Shown in pieces: positions 1-7,178 of a stretch of DNA of 10,398 nt. The stretch's first letter is position 1, and every line of letters starts with the position of its first letter. The position numbers were made by a program, and so were the translations under genes. The notes beneath the pieces are model-generated. The model did not search any database, had not been told where the DNA came from, and was given only the letters and a program-made list of their open reading frames with translations. Source of the DNA: Collinsella sp. (GTDB lineage: Bacteria; Actinomycetota; Coriobacteriia; Coriobacteriales; Coriobacteriaceae); assembly GCA_022713905.1 (NCBI GenBank), contig JAIHTM010000076.1, positions 1 through 10,398 on the forward strand, given 5' to 3'.

Positions 1-71
1 AGCGCATCAAACAGTCGCTTGGTTGGATGAGCCCGGTACAATACCGTCAAAGCCAAGGAATGGCTGCGTGA
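1..71 (+). CDS. IS3-family transposase, C-terminal fragment (runs off left edge)
   Basis: Reading from base 3, the frame encodes 22 residues beginning RIKQSLGWMSPVQYR and ends in TGA at 69-71. The pattern R-x-K-x-x-L-x-x-x-S-P-V-x-Y-R is the familiar end of the DDE integrase domain (OrfB) in IS3-family transposases. Only this tail lies in the window, so it cannot be said whether the element is intact or active. The gene points toward the 3' end of the sugar operon, which is on the opposite strand. The catalytic residues are all outside the window, and the call rests on this C-terminal motif alone. Confidence 0.75.
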   Translation, partial: RIKQSLGWMSPVQYRQSQGMAA

Positions 72-101
72 TTATCTCCAAGAAAATGTCCGCAGCCCCC
101 A
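1..101 (+). mobile_element. Right end of an IS3-family insertion sequence
   Basis: After the transposase stop, about 30 bases run to ATGTCCGCAGCCCCCA and end at 101. Read inward from the end this is TGGGGGCTGCGGACAT. IS3-family ends usually begin with TG and end with CA and lie a few tens of bases beyond the transposase stop, which fits. The boundary at 101 is inferred. The left terminal repeat and any target-site duplication are outside the window and would be needed to confirm it. Confidence 0.55.
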
Positions 102-102
102 T

Positions 103-149
103 TGCCTGCCCGCAAAACAAGAAAACCACCGCACCAAGTTTTGCAGGCA
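103..149. repeat. Imperfect inverted repeat between the IS end and the operon end
   Basis: GCAAAAC at 112-118 pairs with GTTTTGC at 138-144, and TGCCT at 103-107 pairs with AGGCA at 145-149. This gives about 12 base pairs with a four-base bulge and a 19-base loop. It lies 47 bases beyond the stop of the last operon gene, so it could help end the minus-strand transcript. There is no U-tract after the stem, so it is not a standard intrinsic terminator. The rest of 102-195 shows no credible gene. Confidence 0.3.
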
Positions 150-195
150 GACATTGCATGTCAGACGGGCGCACTAACGCCCTCGTCAAAGACCG

Positions 196-774
196 CTACT
201 CATAGTTGCGGTGTCGGGCCGCCATTTCCGCGTACCCAATATTATCGCGCTCATGCAGTCCGTACACGATGGCATCAAGCAGGATCCACGACGCTGTTTC
301 CCATAATGTGCCCATGGGTTGCACAGTCGGTACCAAATCGCCAGAGCCCTTATACACAGATGCAGGAATGAACACCACATGATCGGATAAACGCGCAGCA
401 TCGCTATTCGGCACGCCAGTGACACACACCACCGTTGCACCGGTATCCTTAGCCAACTGCGCAATCGTCAATAGATGTGCGATCTGCCCTGATCCGCAGG
501 TGAAGAAAAACACATCTCCCTCACCCAGCGCCGGAGCAGTATCATCCCACACCCAGTGGCTATCGTAGCCAAGGTGCATGAGGCGCATGCAAAACGCCCG
601 GCAAGTAAGCCCCTCACGCCCAACACCAGCACAAACAATGCGACGCGCAGACCGCAAAACGGGGAGGACTTCATTCACCGCCTGATAGTCCAGACGATCG
701 AAAGTCTGCCTCAGCTCGGTCAGAATACCTTCCGCCTGCGCTGCGTCGACTACACCTTTAGATAATTCACTCAT
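196..774 (-). CDS. SIS-domain sugar-phosphate isomerase, 6-phospho-3-hexuloisomerase (PHI)-like
   Basis: This 192-residue cytosolic protein has the usual length of PHI, which interconverts D-arabino-3-hexulose 6-phosphate and fructose 6-phosphate. Visible SIS/PHI landmarks are AGVGREG at 49-55, FCMRLMHLGY at 61-70, DDTAP at 77-81, CGSG at 93-96, PMGTLWE at 153-159 and the C-terminal ARHRNYE. The glutamate in the PMGT-x-x-E stretch corresponds to the proposed catalytic one in archaeal PHI. Where archaeal PHI has GRSG, this has GREG, so the phosphate-site serine may be replaced and the substrate could differ. The ATG at 772-774 overlaps the permease stop by eight bases (ATGAGTGA), implying translational coupling. 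It is the last gene of the operon. The usual partner, hexulose-6-phosphate synthase, is not in the window, so a role in formaldehyde fixation is not supported. Family assignment is strong; the reaction is inferred. Confidence 0.8.
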   Translation of the reverse strand: MSELSKGVVDAAQAEGILTELRQTFDRLDYQAVNEVLPVLRSARRIVCAGVGREGLTCRAFCMRLMHLGYDSHWVWDDTAPALGEGDVFFFTCGSGQIAHLLTIAQLAKDTGATVVCVTGVPNSDAARLSDHVVFIPASVYKGSGDLVPTVQPMGTLWETASWILLDAIVYGLHERDNIGYAEMAARHRNYE

Positions 775-1867
775 TGTTAGACTCCTTGGTCTTGACCGAA
801 GTGGAAGCAGTATCCGCCGCGACTTTCACTGTGCGCCCTGTCCGGTTTGCTCGCAGTTCAAACGCCCGGCTCAACACCATGACAATCACCAGAGCAGAAC
901 CCCAAGCAAGGTTCTTGACGAACGGGGAGAAATTGAGAATGGTGAATCCAGTCTGCAGCACCTGCAACATGATTACTGCCAACAGCAGATTGCCAAACCG
1001 ACCACGGCCGCCAAACGGGTCAAAGCCGGCAAGCACCACGACCAGAAGAGCCTGCAACAGGTACGTTTCACCGAATCCAACACGCGCGGAATTAACTCGA
1101 GCAACCATGACCATCGCAGCCAAACCTACGAAAATGCCTGCCGCAGCATAGGCGAGGACCAACGTTCGGTTGACGCGATGCCCCGAGAACAGCGATGCCA
1201 CCGGATTGGAACCGTAGAAATATAGTTCACGACCGTATCTCGTGCGGCTGGTTATCCAGCCAACAACGAGATAGCACACCAATCCGATGAGGAACACCAC
1301 TGGTACGCCGGCGACCGTAGAAATGCCCAGCATCGCGTAATCCAGCACGCCAACACCAATTGATGAACTGTTGGTTGCCGCAGAAGCTATTCCCGTAAAC
1401 AACAGCTGAGTACCCAACGTCGCCACAATCGGATTGACGCCGGCTAACGAGACAAGAAGACCGTTCACCATGCCGCAAACCACCGTTGCGACGATGCCCA
1501 GCAACACCGCCACAGCAATTGAGACCCACGGCGAACCGAGACGACCCATTTCGTTTCCCGACAACATCCACGCGATGATAATTGCGGAAACGTTCATATT
1601 AGCAACCACCGAAAGGTCGATGCCACCAGTGAGCATCACAATGCCCATGGCGAGCGCCAGAAACATGAACTCGCCAATCTGGAATCCCATGGATTGCAAT
1701 GTACCGACGTTGTACAGCGTATTGCCAAGCAGGATATAAAACCCTAGGCAAACCACCACAACGGCTCCATAGAGCACCTTGCTGGAACGGTCCACGCCGC
1801 TCCACCACTCGGCAATCGGGTTGCTGCGAGGGCTGCGCCCCGACTTGCTTTTCGTTTGCTGTGCCAT
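767..1867 (-). CDS. Sugar ABC transporter permease, second subunit (CUT2/RbsC-like)
   Basis: This 366-residue integral membrane protein belongs to the BPD_transp_2 family (RbsC/YtfT/YjfF type) and would form half of the membrane channel. After a basic N-terminus it has many hydrophobic spans. The family motif GGIDLSV follows an early helix pair, and the cytoplasmic loop reads YFYGSNPVASLFSGHRV. The later family loop, usually GGTSLSGG, is here AGFDPFGGRGR. The C-terminus is a basic tail. The ATG at 1865-1867 is preferred because GAGG at 1876-1879 sits eight bases upstream. An in-frame GTG at 1874-1876 would lie inside that ribosome binding site. Only 10 bases separate it from the upstream permease stop, and its own stop overlaps the PHI-like start. 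Sugar specificity cannot be read from the permease. Confidence 0.88.
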   Translation of the reverse strand: MAQQTKSKSGRSPRSNPIAEWWSGVDRSSKVLYGAVVVVCLGFYILLGNTLYNVGTLQSMGFQIGEFMFLALAMGIVMLTGGIDLSVVANMNVSAIIIAWMLSGNEMGRLGSPWVSIAVAVLLGIVATVVCGMVNGLLVSLAGVNPIVATLGTQLLFTGIASAATNSSSIGVGVLDYAMLGISTVAGVPVVFLIGLVCYLVVGWITSRTRYGRELYFYGSNPVASLFSGHRVNRTLVLAYAAAGIFVGLAAMVMVARVNSARVGFGETYLLQALLVVVLAGFDPFGGRGRFGNLLLAVIMLQVLQTGFTILNFSPFVKNLAWGSALVIVMVLSRAFELRANRTGRTVKVAADTASTSVKTKESNNE

Positions 1868-1873
1868 GATGAT

Positions 1874-1880
1874 CACCTCA
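1874..1880 (-). promoter_or_regulatory. Ribosome binding site deciding the second permease start
   Basis: On the minus strand TGAGGTG combines the TGA stop of the upstream permease (1878-1880) with a GAGG Shine-Dalgarno core. It is placed correctly for ATG at 1865-1867. The stop codon therefore lies within the binding site, so a terminating ribosome could restart directly on the next gene. Confidence 0.6.
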
Positions 1881-2909
1881 GACCAGGAAAGACATGTTAC
1901 GACGGTTGCGGCGCTTTTCGCCGTAATAGATGACGACCACCGCCGCGATCATAACCGCGCCGATGAACAGGTTGTTCCACGAGGATTGGATACCCATGAA
2001 CACCAGAGTGTTGTTCAGCAACTGCACCAAGGCAACACCTAGGAACGTACCCAGCAGGGTGCCATAACCACCAGTGATTCTGGTACCTCCAATAACCACT
2101 GCAGCAATCACCGTCAGTTCAGTACCCATAATGCTGGTCGGATCAACAAACTTGAGGTTCGAAAACGAGATGATAGCCATCAGCGCAGCCAGCACACCCA
2201 TGAGCGGATATATGAACAACTTGATGTGCAATGGCGATAATCCCGCTCGCCTTGCAGATTCCTCGGAATTGCCAATTGCATAAACACTGTGTCCCAGTGT
2301 GGTGTGATTCATCACGAACCACACTGCCGCGTATACGATCACCGCGATGAGGAAGAAGCCCGCAATGCCGTTTTGCTGCCCTTTGACGGTGAAAGAAATC
2401 ACGTTCCATCTACCAAAGCTCAACATTGATTTCGGCATCTGGCTTATCGTCACCGGTTTAGTGCCCACCAACGTAGTCATTAGACCATAGAAAATCGATG
2501 ACGTACCAAGCGTCACAATGAACGTGGGCAATTCCAGCCAATGGATGAGCAGCGCGTTGACAGTACCGAGCAATGCGCCAATAAGCGCTGCGACAACCAC
2601 GATGAACAGCATCGAATCAATACCCGTTCGCACGGCAATGACCACCGACGTATAGCCAGACATAATCGCCACCGCCGGAAACGACACATCAATGCCACCC
2701 GCAATCATGATTACATACACGCCAGCCGCGAGTATCGCCATACCGGTGCCGTTGCGAGTCAGATCGGCAAGCGTACCGAGCGAAAGGAAATTGGGGTTGA
2801 TTACGGAGACGATAATCGCATATGCCACGATGATGACCATTAGGGTCTTTTCCATGGAATTGAATTTCTTGGCCCTGAGCAGCGGGACCTTATCGGCTTG
2901 CCGCGTCAT
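1878..2909 (-). CDS. Sugar ABC transporter permease, first subunit (CUT2/RbsC-like)
   Basis: This 343-residue integral membrane protein of the BPD_transp_2 family is the other half of the import channel. Motifs are GGIDVSFPA after the second hydrophobic span, the cytoplasmic coupling loop YAIGNSEESARRAGLSP that contacts the ATPase, and IGGTRITGGYGTLLGTFLG near the last third. The tail is strongly basic (KRRNRRN), as expected for a cytoplasmic end. The start is ATG at 2907-2909, which shares its A with the TGA stop of the ATPase (TGATG). AGGAGG lies seven bases upstream, inside the end of the ATPase gene. An in-frame TTG one codon earlier is a poorer choice. Two distinct permeases beside one fused ATPase is the standard arrangement of heterodimeric ribose/galactofuranose-type importers. 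Confidence 0.88.
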   Translation of the reverse strand: MTRQADKVPLLRAKKFNSMEKTLMVIIVAYAIIVSVINPNFLSLGTLADLTRNGTGMAILAAGVYVIMIAGGIDVSFPAVAIMSGYTSVVIAVRTGIDSMLFIVVVAALIGALLGTVNALLIHWLELPTFIVTLGTSSIFYGLMTTLVGTKPVTISQMPKSMLSFGRWNVISFTVKGQQNGIAGFFLIAVIVYAAVWFVMNHTTLGHSVYAIGNSEESARRAGLSPLHIKLFIYPLMGVLAALMAIISFSNLKFVDPTSIMGTELTVIAAVVIGGTRITGGYGTLLGTFLGVALVQLLNNTLVFMGIQSSWNNLFIGAVMIAAVVVIYYGEKRRNRRNMSFLV

Positions 2910-4447
2910 CAAGCCACCTCCTTGTTAGTCGGATGGGCAGCCACATCAACTACTCCAACACCATTGCGATCAGCATTACGGTAGATGGCAGAGAAACCTG
3001 GCTTGAGCTGCTCGCCACTAAGTTCCGTGGTTACCGCACCCTGCACGAATATGGCAATACGGTTACAAACAGCCAGCAACTCTTCTTCCTCGTCGGAAAT
3101 CACCAGAATGGCAATTCCCCGTGAAGATAGCTGCCGAATGATCTCGTATATCTGCGATTTGGATCCGACATCCACACCCACAGTCGGCGAGTCAAGAATA
3201 AGTAGCTTCGGCGCAGTGGCCACCCATTTTCCTAGCAGCACCTTCTGCTGGTTGCCGCCAGACAGCGATTGCGCCAGCAGCGCCAAGTCACGGGTGTTGA
3301 CTTGCAGGTTCACTAATGTGTCTTCACCGATCTGACGTTCCTTTTTAACATTGACCACGCCGAATCTGCTTGAGATTCTTTCCAGCACGCTAGCCGCACT
3401 GTTCTGCAGCAGATTGCGGTCAAGAAACAGCCCTTCGCGATGCCTGTCTTCGGGCACTAAGGCAATGCCATTGGCAATAGCATCACGAGGATTGCGAATA
3501 GCTGCAGGCTGACCGTCGATAGCTATGCTGCCACCGGTCAACGCATTGAGACCGAAGAGAGTAAGAGCGGTTTCCGTGCGTCCCGATCCCAATAGACCAC
3601 TCATACCAACAACCTCGCCTGCCTGTACCCTCAATGTCACATCAGACACTTTCGAAGCCTTGACATGTTTCATCTCGAGCACCGGTGTGGCATCAGCTAC
3701 GATATGGTTCTCGGGAACACCAAATTCCACGTCATGCCCGGTCATCAACGCGGACAGCTTGCGGCTATCGAGCTGCGAAGCCTGATATGTACCGATTACT
3801 TCACCGGAACGGAACACCGTGATACGGTCAGCCACGGAAAACACTTCATCGAGCTTGTGCGAAATGAAAATAACCGACACCCCGGATGCCTTGAGCGTGC
3901 CGATGGTACGCAACAAACTATCCACTTCAGTGGAAGTCAGCGCGGTGGTCGGCTCGTCCATGAAGATGACCTTTGCGTTCAACGCCAAAGCTCTAGCAAT
4001 GGCGACCTGCTGCTTAGCCGCCATAGATAGGTCCTCTACGCGAGCGTCCAGATCGAGATCAGCACCGATTCGTGCCAATGCTTTACGCGACACATCCTCG
4101 GCATATTGAGGATTGACTAACGACCGATGGTGATGAACATGCTCAGGCAGACATATGTTATCCCGCACACTCATAGTGCCAAACAATGAGAGATCCTGAT
4201 GAATCACAGCTATGCCTAGACCGATTGCCTGTCGAGCGGTCAGATTCCCGTATGGCGCACCGTCCACCGTGATGACTCCCCCATTAGGCGTTAATACACC
4301 TGAAAGAATCTTCACGATGGTGGATTTACCGGAGCCATTCTCACCGGCCAGACAGTGTACTTCACCGCCGACAATGTCCACGTTCACATGCTTGAGCGCT
4401 TGCACACCGCCAAAGTTCTTGGAGATATCCGTAGCCTGCAATCGCAT
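2909..4447 (-). CDS. Sugar ABC transporter ATP-binding protein, tandem domains (RbsA/MglA/YtfR-like)
   Basis: This 512-residue protein carries two fused ABC domains and powers the two permeases from the cytoplasmic side. Domain 1 has Walker A GENGSGKST at 35-43, the Q-loop glutamine at 84, a degenerate signature LSMAAKQQ at 140-147, Walker B VIFMDEPTTAL at 160-170 and the switch histidine at 197. Domain 2 has an altered Walker A, GLLGSGRTE at 284-292, and a canonical signature LSGGNQQKV at 395-403. Its Walker B reads LLILDSPTVGVD, so the catalytic glutamate position is serine (420), and the switch-histidine region reads ISDEEEE. Only one composite site should therefore hydrolyse ATP well, as in other fused sugar ATPases. 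The start ATG at 4445-4447 was chosen for length and for AAGGTG eight bases upstream; an ATG two codons earlier and longer forms lack a suitable site. Confidence 0.9.
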   Translation of the reverse strand: MRLQATDISKNFGGVQALKHVNVDIVGGEVHCLAGENGSGKSTIVKILSGVLTPNGGVITVDGAPYGNLTARQAIGLGIAVIHQDLSLFGTMSVRDNICLPEHVHHHRSLVNPQYAEDVSRKALARIGADLDLDARVEDLSMAAKQQVAIARALALNAKVIFMDEPTTALTSTEVDSLLRTIGTLKASGVSVIFISHKLDEVFSVADRITVFRSGEVIGTYQASQLDSRKLSALMTGHDVEFGVPENHIVADATPVLEMKHVKASKVSDVTLRVQAGEVVGMSGLLGSGRTETALTLFGLNALTGGSIAIDGQPAAIRNPRDAIANGIALVPEDRHREGLFLDRNLLQNSAASVLERISSRFGVVNVKKERQIGEDTLVNLQVNTRDLALLAQSLSGGNQQKVLLGKWVATAPKLLILDSPTVGVDVGSKSQIYEIIRQLSSRGIAILVISDEEEELLAVCNRIAIFVQGAVTTELSGEQLKPGFSAIYRNADRNGVGVVDVAAHPTNKEVA

Positions 4448-4453
4448 GTTCAT

Positions 4454-4459
4454 CACCTT
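4454..4459 (-). promoter_or_regulatory. Ribosome binding site of the ABC ATPase
   Basis: AAGGTG on the minus strand is correctly spaced for ATG at 4445-4447. It nearly abuts the earlier in-frame ATG at 4451-4453, which argues against that codon as the start. The 55 bases between the binding-protein stop and this ATG also hold a weak GCCG/CGGC hairpin. Confidence 0.5.
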
Positions 4460-4502
4460 GCTTTCTTGATTTACTGGTGGTTGGCCGAGTAGCGACGGCA
4501 AT

Positions 4503-5537
4503 TTAGAAGGGATACTTGCCGTCCGCGTAATCGCCCTTCTTCAGCACCAGAGGAGCGTCACCATAAACCTGATGACCTTTGACCTCAACACTGCCGTAGC
4601 CATCCGCTTTCAGATCAAGGCCTGTCTTGATGGATTCGCCTTTGACCTTGTCATAGGCCAGTTGGAGCGCAGCATATCCTGCATCGGCAGGACGCCAAGT
4701 CTGCGCATACTGCACCCAACCCTCATCGATGTAAGGCATGTCCACCGAGGGAATACCAAGGGAGGAAACGTAGACATTCTTGTTGTTACGCTCCTTGAGC
4801 ACAGCGGCCATATTGGAACCAGCCGAGACGGAGGTGCCAAAGAAACCGGTGATATCCGGGTGAGCGTTGAGGATTTCTGTAGCCACCTTGCGCGCAGTGT
4901 CATCGTCGTTGTTGTCCTCATATGGCTCGTCCGAGACGAATGTGATGTCCGGATAGTCTTTTTCGAGCATGCTCTTGCAGGAGTTATACCAAGCCATATG
5001 CGTCTCCATGGTCTTGGATCCGACCACAGCCGCAAGTTTGCCCTTGCCTCCCATGCCTTCAGCCAGCGGCTTGCAGAATGCTTCGCCAAAGTCCGTGTTT
5101 TGGAAAGCCTCGATATCATAGTCAACGTCATCGGCGATATTGCTCGCTTCATGAGCCACTACGACAATGCCCTTGGCCTTGGCCTGCTTGATTACCGGCT
5201 TGAGCGCCTGTGGATCATTCGGAACCACAACAATAGCGTCCACGTCCTGCGAGATGAGGTCCGATACCATTTGCACCTGTTTTGCGGAATCGCCTGAATC
5301 CGGCGCAATCTGCTTGACCTCGACCTTGCCGGTATTGTCTTTTCCGAACCGCTCAACACCGGTTCGCATGTCATCGAACCACGGGATGCCCTCTTGCTTG
5401 GCTACCAGCACCATCTTGACGGTATCACCGCTCGACTTGCTGCCGCCTACCAATCCACCCGATCCACAGGCTGCTATGGGTGCGAGGCATGCGACCGCAA
5501 GCCCTGCCGCTAACGTTGTTTTCAGTGTGTTACGCAT
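4503..5537 (-). CDS. Sugar-binding lipoprotein of the ABC transporter (LsrB/RhaS-like, periplasmic-binding family 4)
   Basis: This 344-residue solute receptor is anchored outside the membrane. A basic N-terminus, a hydrophobic core and the lipobox I-A-A-C give lipidation at Cys24. A Gly/Ser linker leads to the type 1 periplasmic-binding fold beginning KMVLVAKQEG at 41-50. The spacing of VAKQEGIPWF, SDLISQDVDAIVVVPNDP, SLGIPSVDMPYIDEG and YGSVEVKGHQVYGD resembles LsrB (AI-2) and RhaS (rhamnose) receptors more than ribose or xylose ones. From memory, Salmonella LsrB contacts AI-2 through K35, D116, D166-Q167, P220 and A222. Here K47 fits, but the later positions appear to be E130, H180 and Thr/Ser near 235, so AI-2 is not supported. 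AGGAG seven bases before ATG supports the start. It lies between the kinase and the ATPase; the ligand is unknown. Confidence 0.88.
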   Translation of the reverse strand: MRNTLKTTLAAGLAVACLAPIAACGSGGLVGGSKSSGDTVKMVLVAKQEGIPWFDDMRTGVERFGKDNTGKVEVKQIAPDSGDSAKQVQMVSDLISQDVDAIVVVPNDPQALKPVIKQAKAKGIVVVAHEASNIADDVDYDIEAFQNTDFGEAFCKPLAEGMGGKGKLAAVVGSKTMETHMAWYNSCKSMLEKDYPDITFVSDEPYEDNNDDDTARKVATEILNAHPDITGFFGTSVSAGSNMAAVLKERNNKNVYVSSLGIPSVDMPYIDEGWVQYAQTWRPADAGYAALQLAYDKVKGESIKTGLDLKADGYGSVEVKGHQVYGDAPLVLKKGDYADGKYPF

Positions 5538-5649
5538 CTTGTGTCTCCTTTGATATGTAGATGCTTGTTTCTCTGATTGTTCAGTTATGACTTACGTTGA
5601 TTGAGGTCGGTCGCAACCGGCCAGATGGTTAGACGTGCAGATTTCTGCT
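5538..5649 (-). promoter_or_regulatory. Leader between kinase and binding-protein genes, with two small hairpins
   Basis: This 112-base gap is the longest inside the operon. It contains a perfect stem GCAGA-N2-TCTGC at 5637-5648, three bases past the kinase stop... and a second stem CGGT-CGCA-ACCG at 5608-5619 (plus-strand reading), then a purine-rich leader with AGGAG. No U-tract follows either stem, and no convincing -35/-10 pair is visible. A plausible reading is an RNA-processing or stabilising element that lets the binding protein be made in excess over the kinase. A weak internal promoter cannot be excluded. Confidence 0.35.
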
Positions 5650-7134
5650 TTACAGCTGGATTCCGCTCCCATGACGCCCCACATCAGCTCGTGCCTCTGA
5701 TCGGAGCATGAACCTCGACGACATCTCCTGGAAGCGTTCCAAAATAAACGGCGCATAATCGCAGATGTAATCGCTAGACAGATGTGGGGTCCATACTGGC
5801 GGCTCGGCACCACCCTCATACACCCATGCCGCCTGGCGCGCGGCACCGTCCGCCACGTATTCGCTGTATTCCGGCACACATACAGGCAGTCCGAGCACCG
5901 ATGGGGCAATGCGACGCACTGCTTCGGACTGGGCTCCGCCTCCAATGAGGTTAACCTTGGTAACCGGAATACCGAGCTGCTGGAATGCACGGATTCCGAC
6001 GCCCACACCACACAGCATGCCTTCAATGGCAGCTCGCGCAATGTTCGAAGTGGTGAGATTTTCGCAAGTGATGCCATGAATGGAGCCAGTGGCATCTGGA
6101 TAATTCGGCGTTCTCTCTCCTTCAAAGTACGGCACCACAACTAGTCCTTCGGCACCGGGAGGTGCACATAACGCGGCCCTAGAGAATTCAGCATGGCTCA
6201 TGTTGAGCAACGCTCGGAACGTGTCGACAACGCGCGAGGCGTTCAACGTACACACCAACGGCAGATAGTTTCCGCTGGCGTCCGCGAAACCAGTCACATA
6301 TCCTTCAGGATCATGCGTAGCAACAGCCGACACCAGCGACACCACGCCCGACGTCCCGATGGATATAGCCACTTCTCCCGGCTTGAGACCAAGTCCAAGC
6401 GCCGCACCGGCATTATCTCCGGCACCTGGCCCGATTACAAGATTGCGTCCATCGATTTTCACTTCAGACACACGCCGCGCAGGTGAGGCGACCCAAGGCA
6501 ACCGCACACGATCCGCAAATTCGGCTCCCGCCGCAAGCTCCAACAAATCCTTGCAATATTCATTATCTTGCGCGGAGTAGTAACCGGTGCCCGAAGCATC
6601 AGAACGATCCGTGACCAGTGTGTTAATATCGTTGCCGCCTAGTAGATCCCAAGTAAGCCAGTCATGTGGTAACGCCACAGCTGCGGTACGAGCCAAATTA
6701 TCGGGTTCATGAGTAGCCATCCACCTGATCTTCGTCACTGTCAACGAGGCGACAGGCACGCTGCCCGTCCGATCAGCCCATCGACGTTTGCCTTCGCGTT
6801 CATTACCGTTGCCGAGTTCCGAGATGAGGTCCACCGCATCACGAGCAGATCGTGTGTCATTCCACAGAATGGCATTGCGGACCACCGCACCACGCTCATC
6901 CAACGCGACCATACCGTGTTGTTGGCCAGCTATGGATAGTGCAACCACGTCGTCCAAACCGCCAGCCTGGTGCACAGCCTCATCGAAAGCCGAGCGCCAC
7001 ACCTGAGGGTCAATCTCCGTTCCGCGCCTATGCCTGGCCGCGCCCGATCTCACTAATTTGCCGGTATGCAAATCACGAATGACGACTTTGCAGGATTGCG
7101 TTGATGAATCGACACCTGCCACGAGTTGCTGCAT
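5650..7134 (-). CDS. xylB: Xylulokinase-like FGGY sugar kinase
   Basis: This 494-residue cytosolic kinase of the FGGY family would phosphorylate D-xylulose, or a related ketose, at the terminal hydroxyl using ATP. Motifs in order are the N-terminal phosphate loop VDSSTQSCK at 8-16, substrate motif GQQHG at 70-74, WNDTR at 91-95, LPHDWLTW at 155-162, DASGTGYYS at 179-187, GAGDNAGA at 237-244 with presumed catalytic base Asp240, IGTSG at 259-263, EGERTP at 338-343 and IGGGAQS at 397-403. Length and the QHG and WND motifs match XylB well. The start ATG at 7132-7134 follows a strong GAGGAGG site. It is the first gene of the minus-strand operon. No xylose isomerase is in view, so the true substrate may be xylulose itself, a pentitol product or another ketose. 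Confidence 0.85.
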   Translation of the reverse strand: MQQLVAGVDSSTQSCKVVIRDLHTGKLVRSGAARHRRGTEIDPQVWRSAFDEAVHQAGGLDDVVALSIAGQQHGMVALDERGAVVRNAILWNDTRSARDAVDLISELGNGNEREGKRRWADRTGSVPVASLTVTKIRWMATHEPDNLARTAAVALPHDWLTWDLLGGNDINTLVTDRSDASGTGYYSAQDNEYCKDLLELAAGAEFADRVRLPWVASPARRVSEVKIDGRNLVIGPGAGDNAGAALGLGLKPGEVAISIGTSGVVSLVSAVATHDPEGYVTGFADASGNYLPLVCTLNASRVVDTFRALLNMSHAEFSRAALCAPPGAEGLVVVPYFEGERTPNYPDATGSIHGITCENLTTSNIARAAIEGMLCGVGVGIRAFQQLGIPVTKVNLIGGGAQSEAVRRIAPSVLGLPVCVPEYSEYVADGAARQAAWVYEGGAEPPVWTPHLSSDYICDYAPFILERFQEMSSRFMLRSEARADVGRHGSGIQL

Positions 7135-7164
7135 GGCCCCTCCTCAACTTCATCGTTGGGTTTA

Positions 7165-7177
7165 TTGCTTTATGCAA
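7165..7177. promoter_or_regulatory. Candidate repressor operator at the operon transcription start
   Basis: TTGC-TTTAT-GCAA is a perfect interrupted palindrome. It sits just downstream of the minus-strand -10 box, so it covers the expected transcription start of the kinase operon. TGCAACA within it recurs at 7212-7218, beyond the -35 box. The site would suit the adjacent ROK repressor, but binding is inferred from position and symmetry only. Confidence 0.35.
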
Positions 7178-7178
7178 C

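Noticed and set aside
7..189. Open minus-strand frame after the PHI-like gene, considered as a remnant of hexulose-6-phosphate synthase
   Set aside because: Its residues show none of the synthase N-terminal pattern, it starts at TTG without a binding site, and more than half lies inside the IS end.
196..774. Formaldehyde-fixing ribulose monophosphate pathway
   Set aside because: Only the isomerase half is present and it is tied to sugar uptake genes, so formaldehyde fixation is not supported by the window.
4572..5297. 241-codon open frame on the plus strand opposite the binding-protein gene
   Set aside because: It is a codon-usage shadow: no ribosome binding site or domain is seen, and the minus strand carries an unmistakable lipoprotein.
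4503..7134. A true Lsr (AI-2) uptake system
   Set aside because: The kinase motifs are those of xylulokinase, the regulator is ROK rather than SorC/LsrR, no LsrF or LsrG is present, and the receptor lacks most recalled AI-2 contacts.
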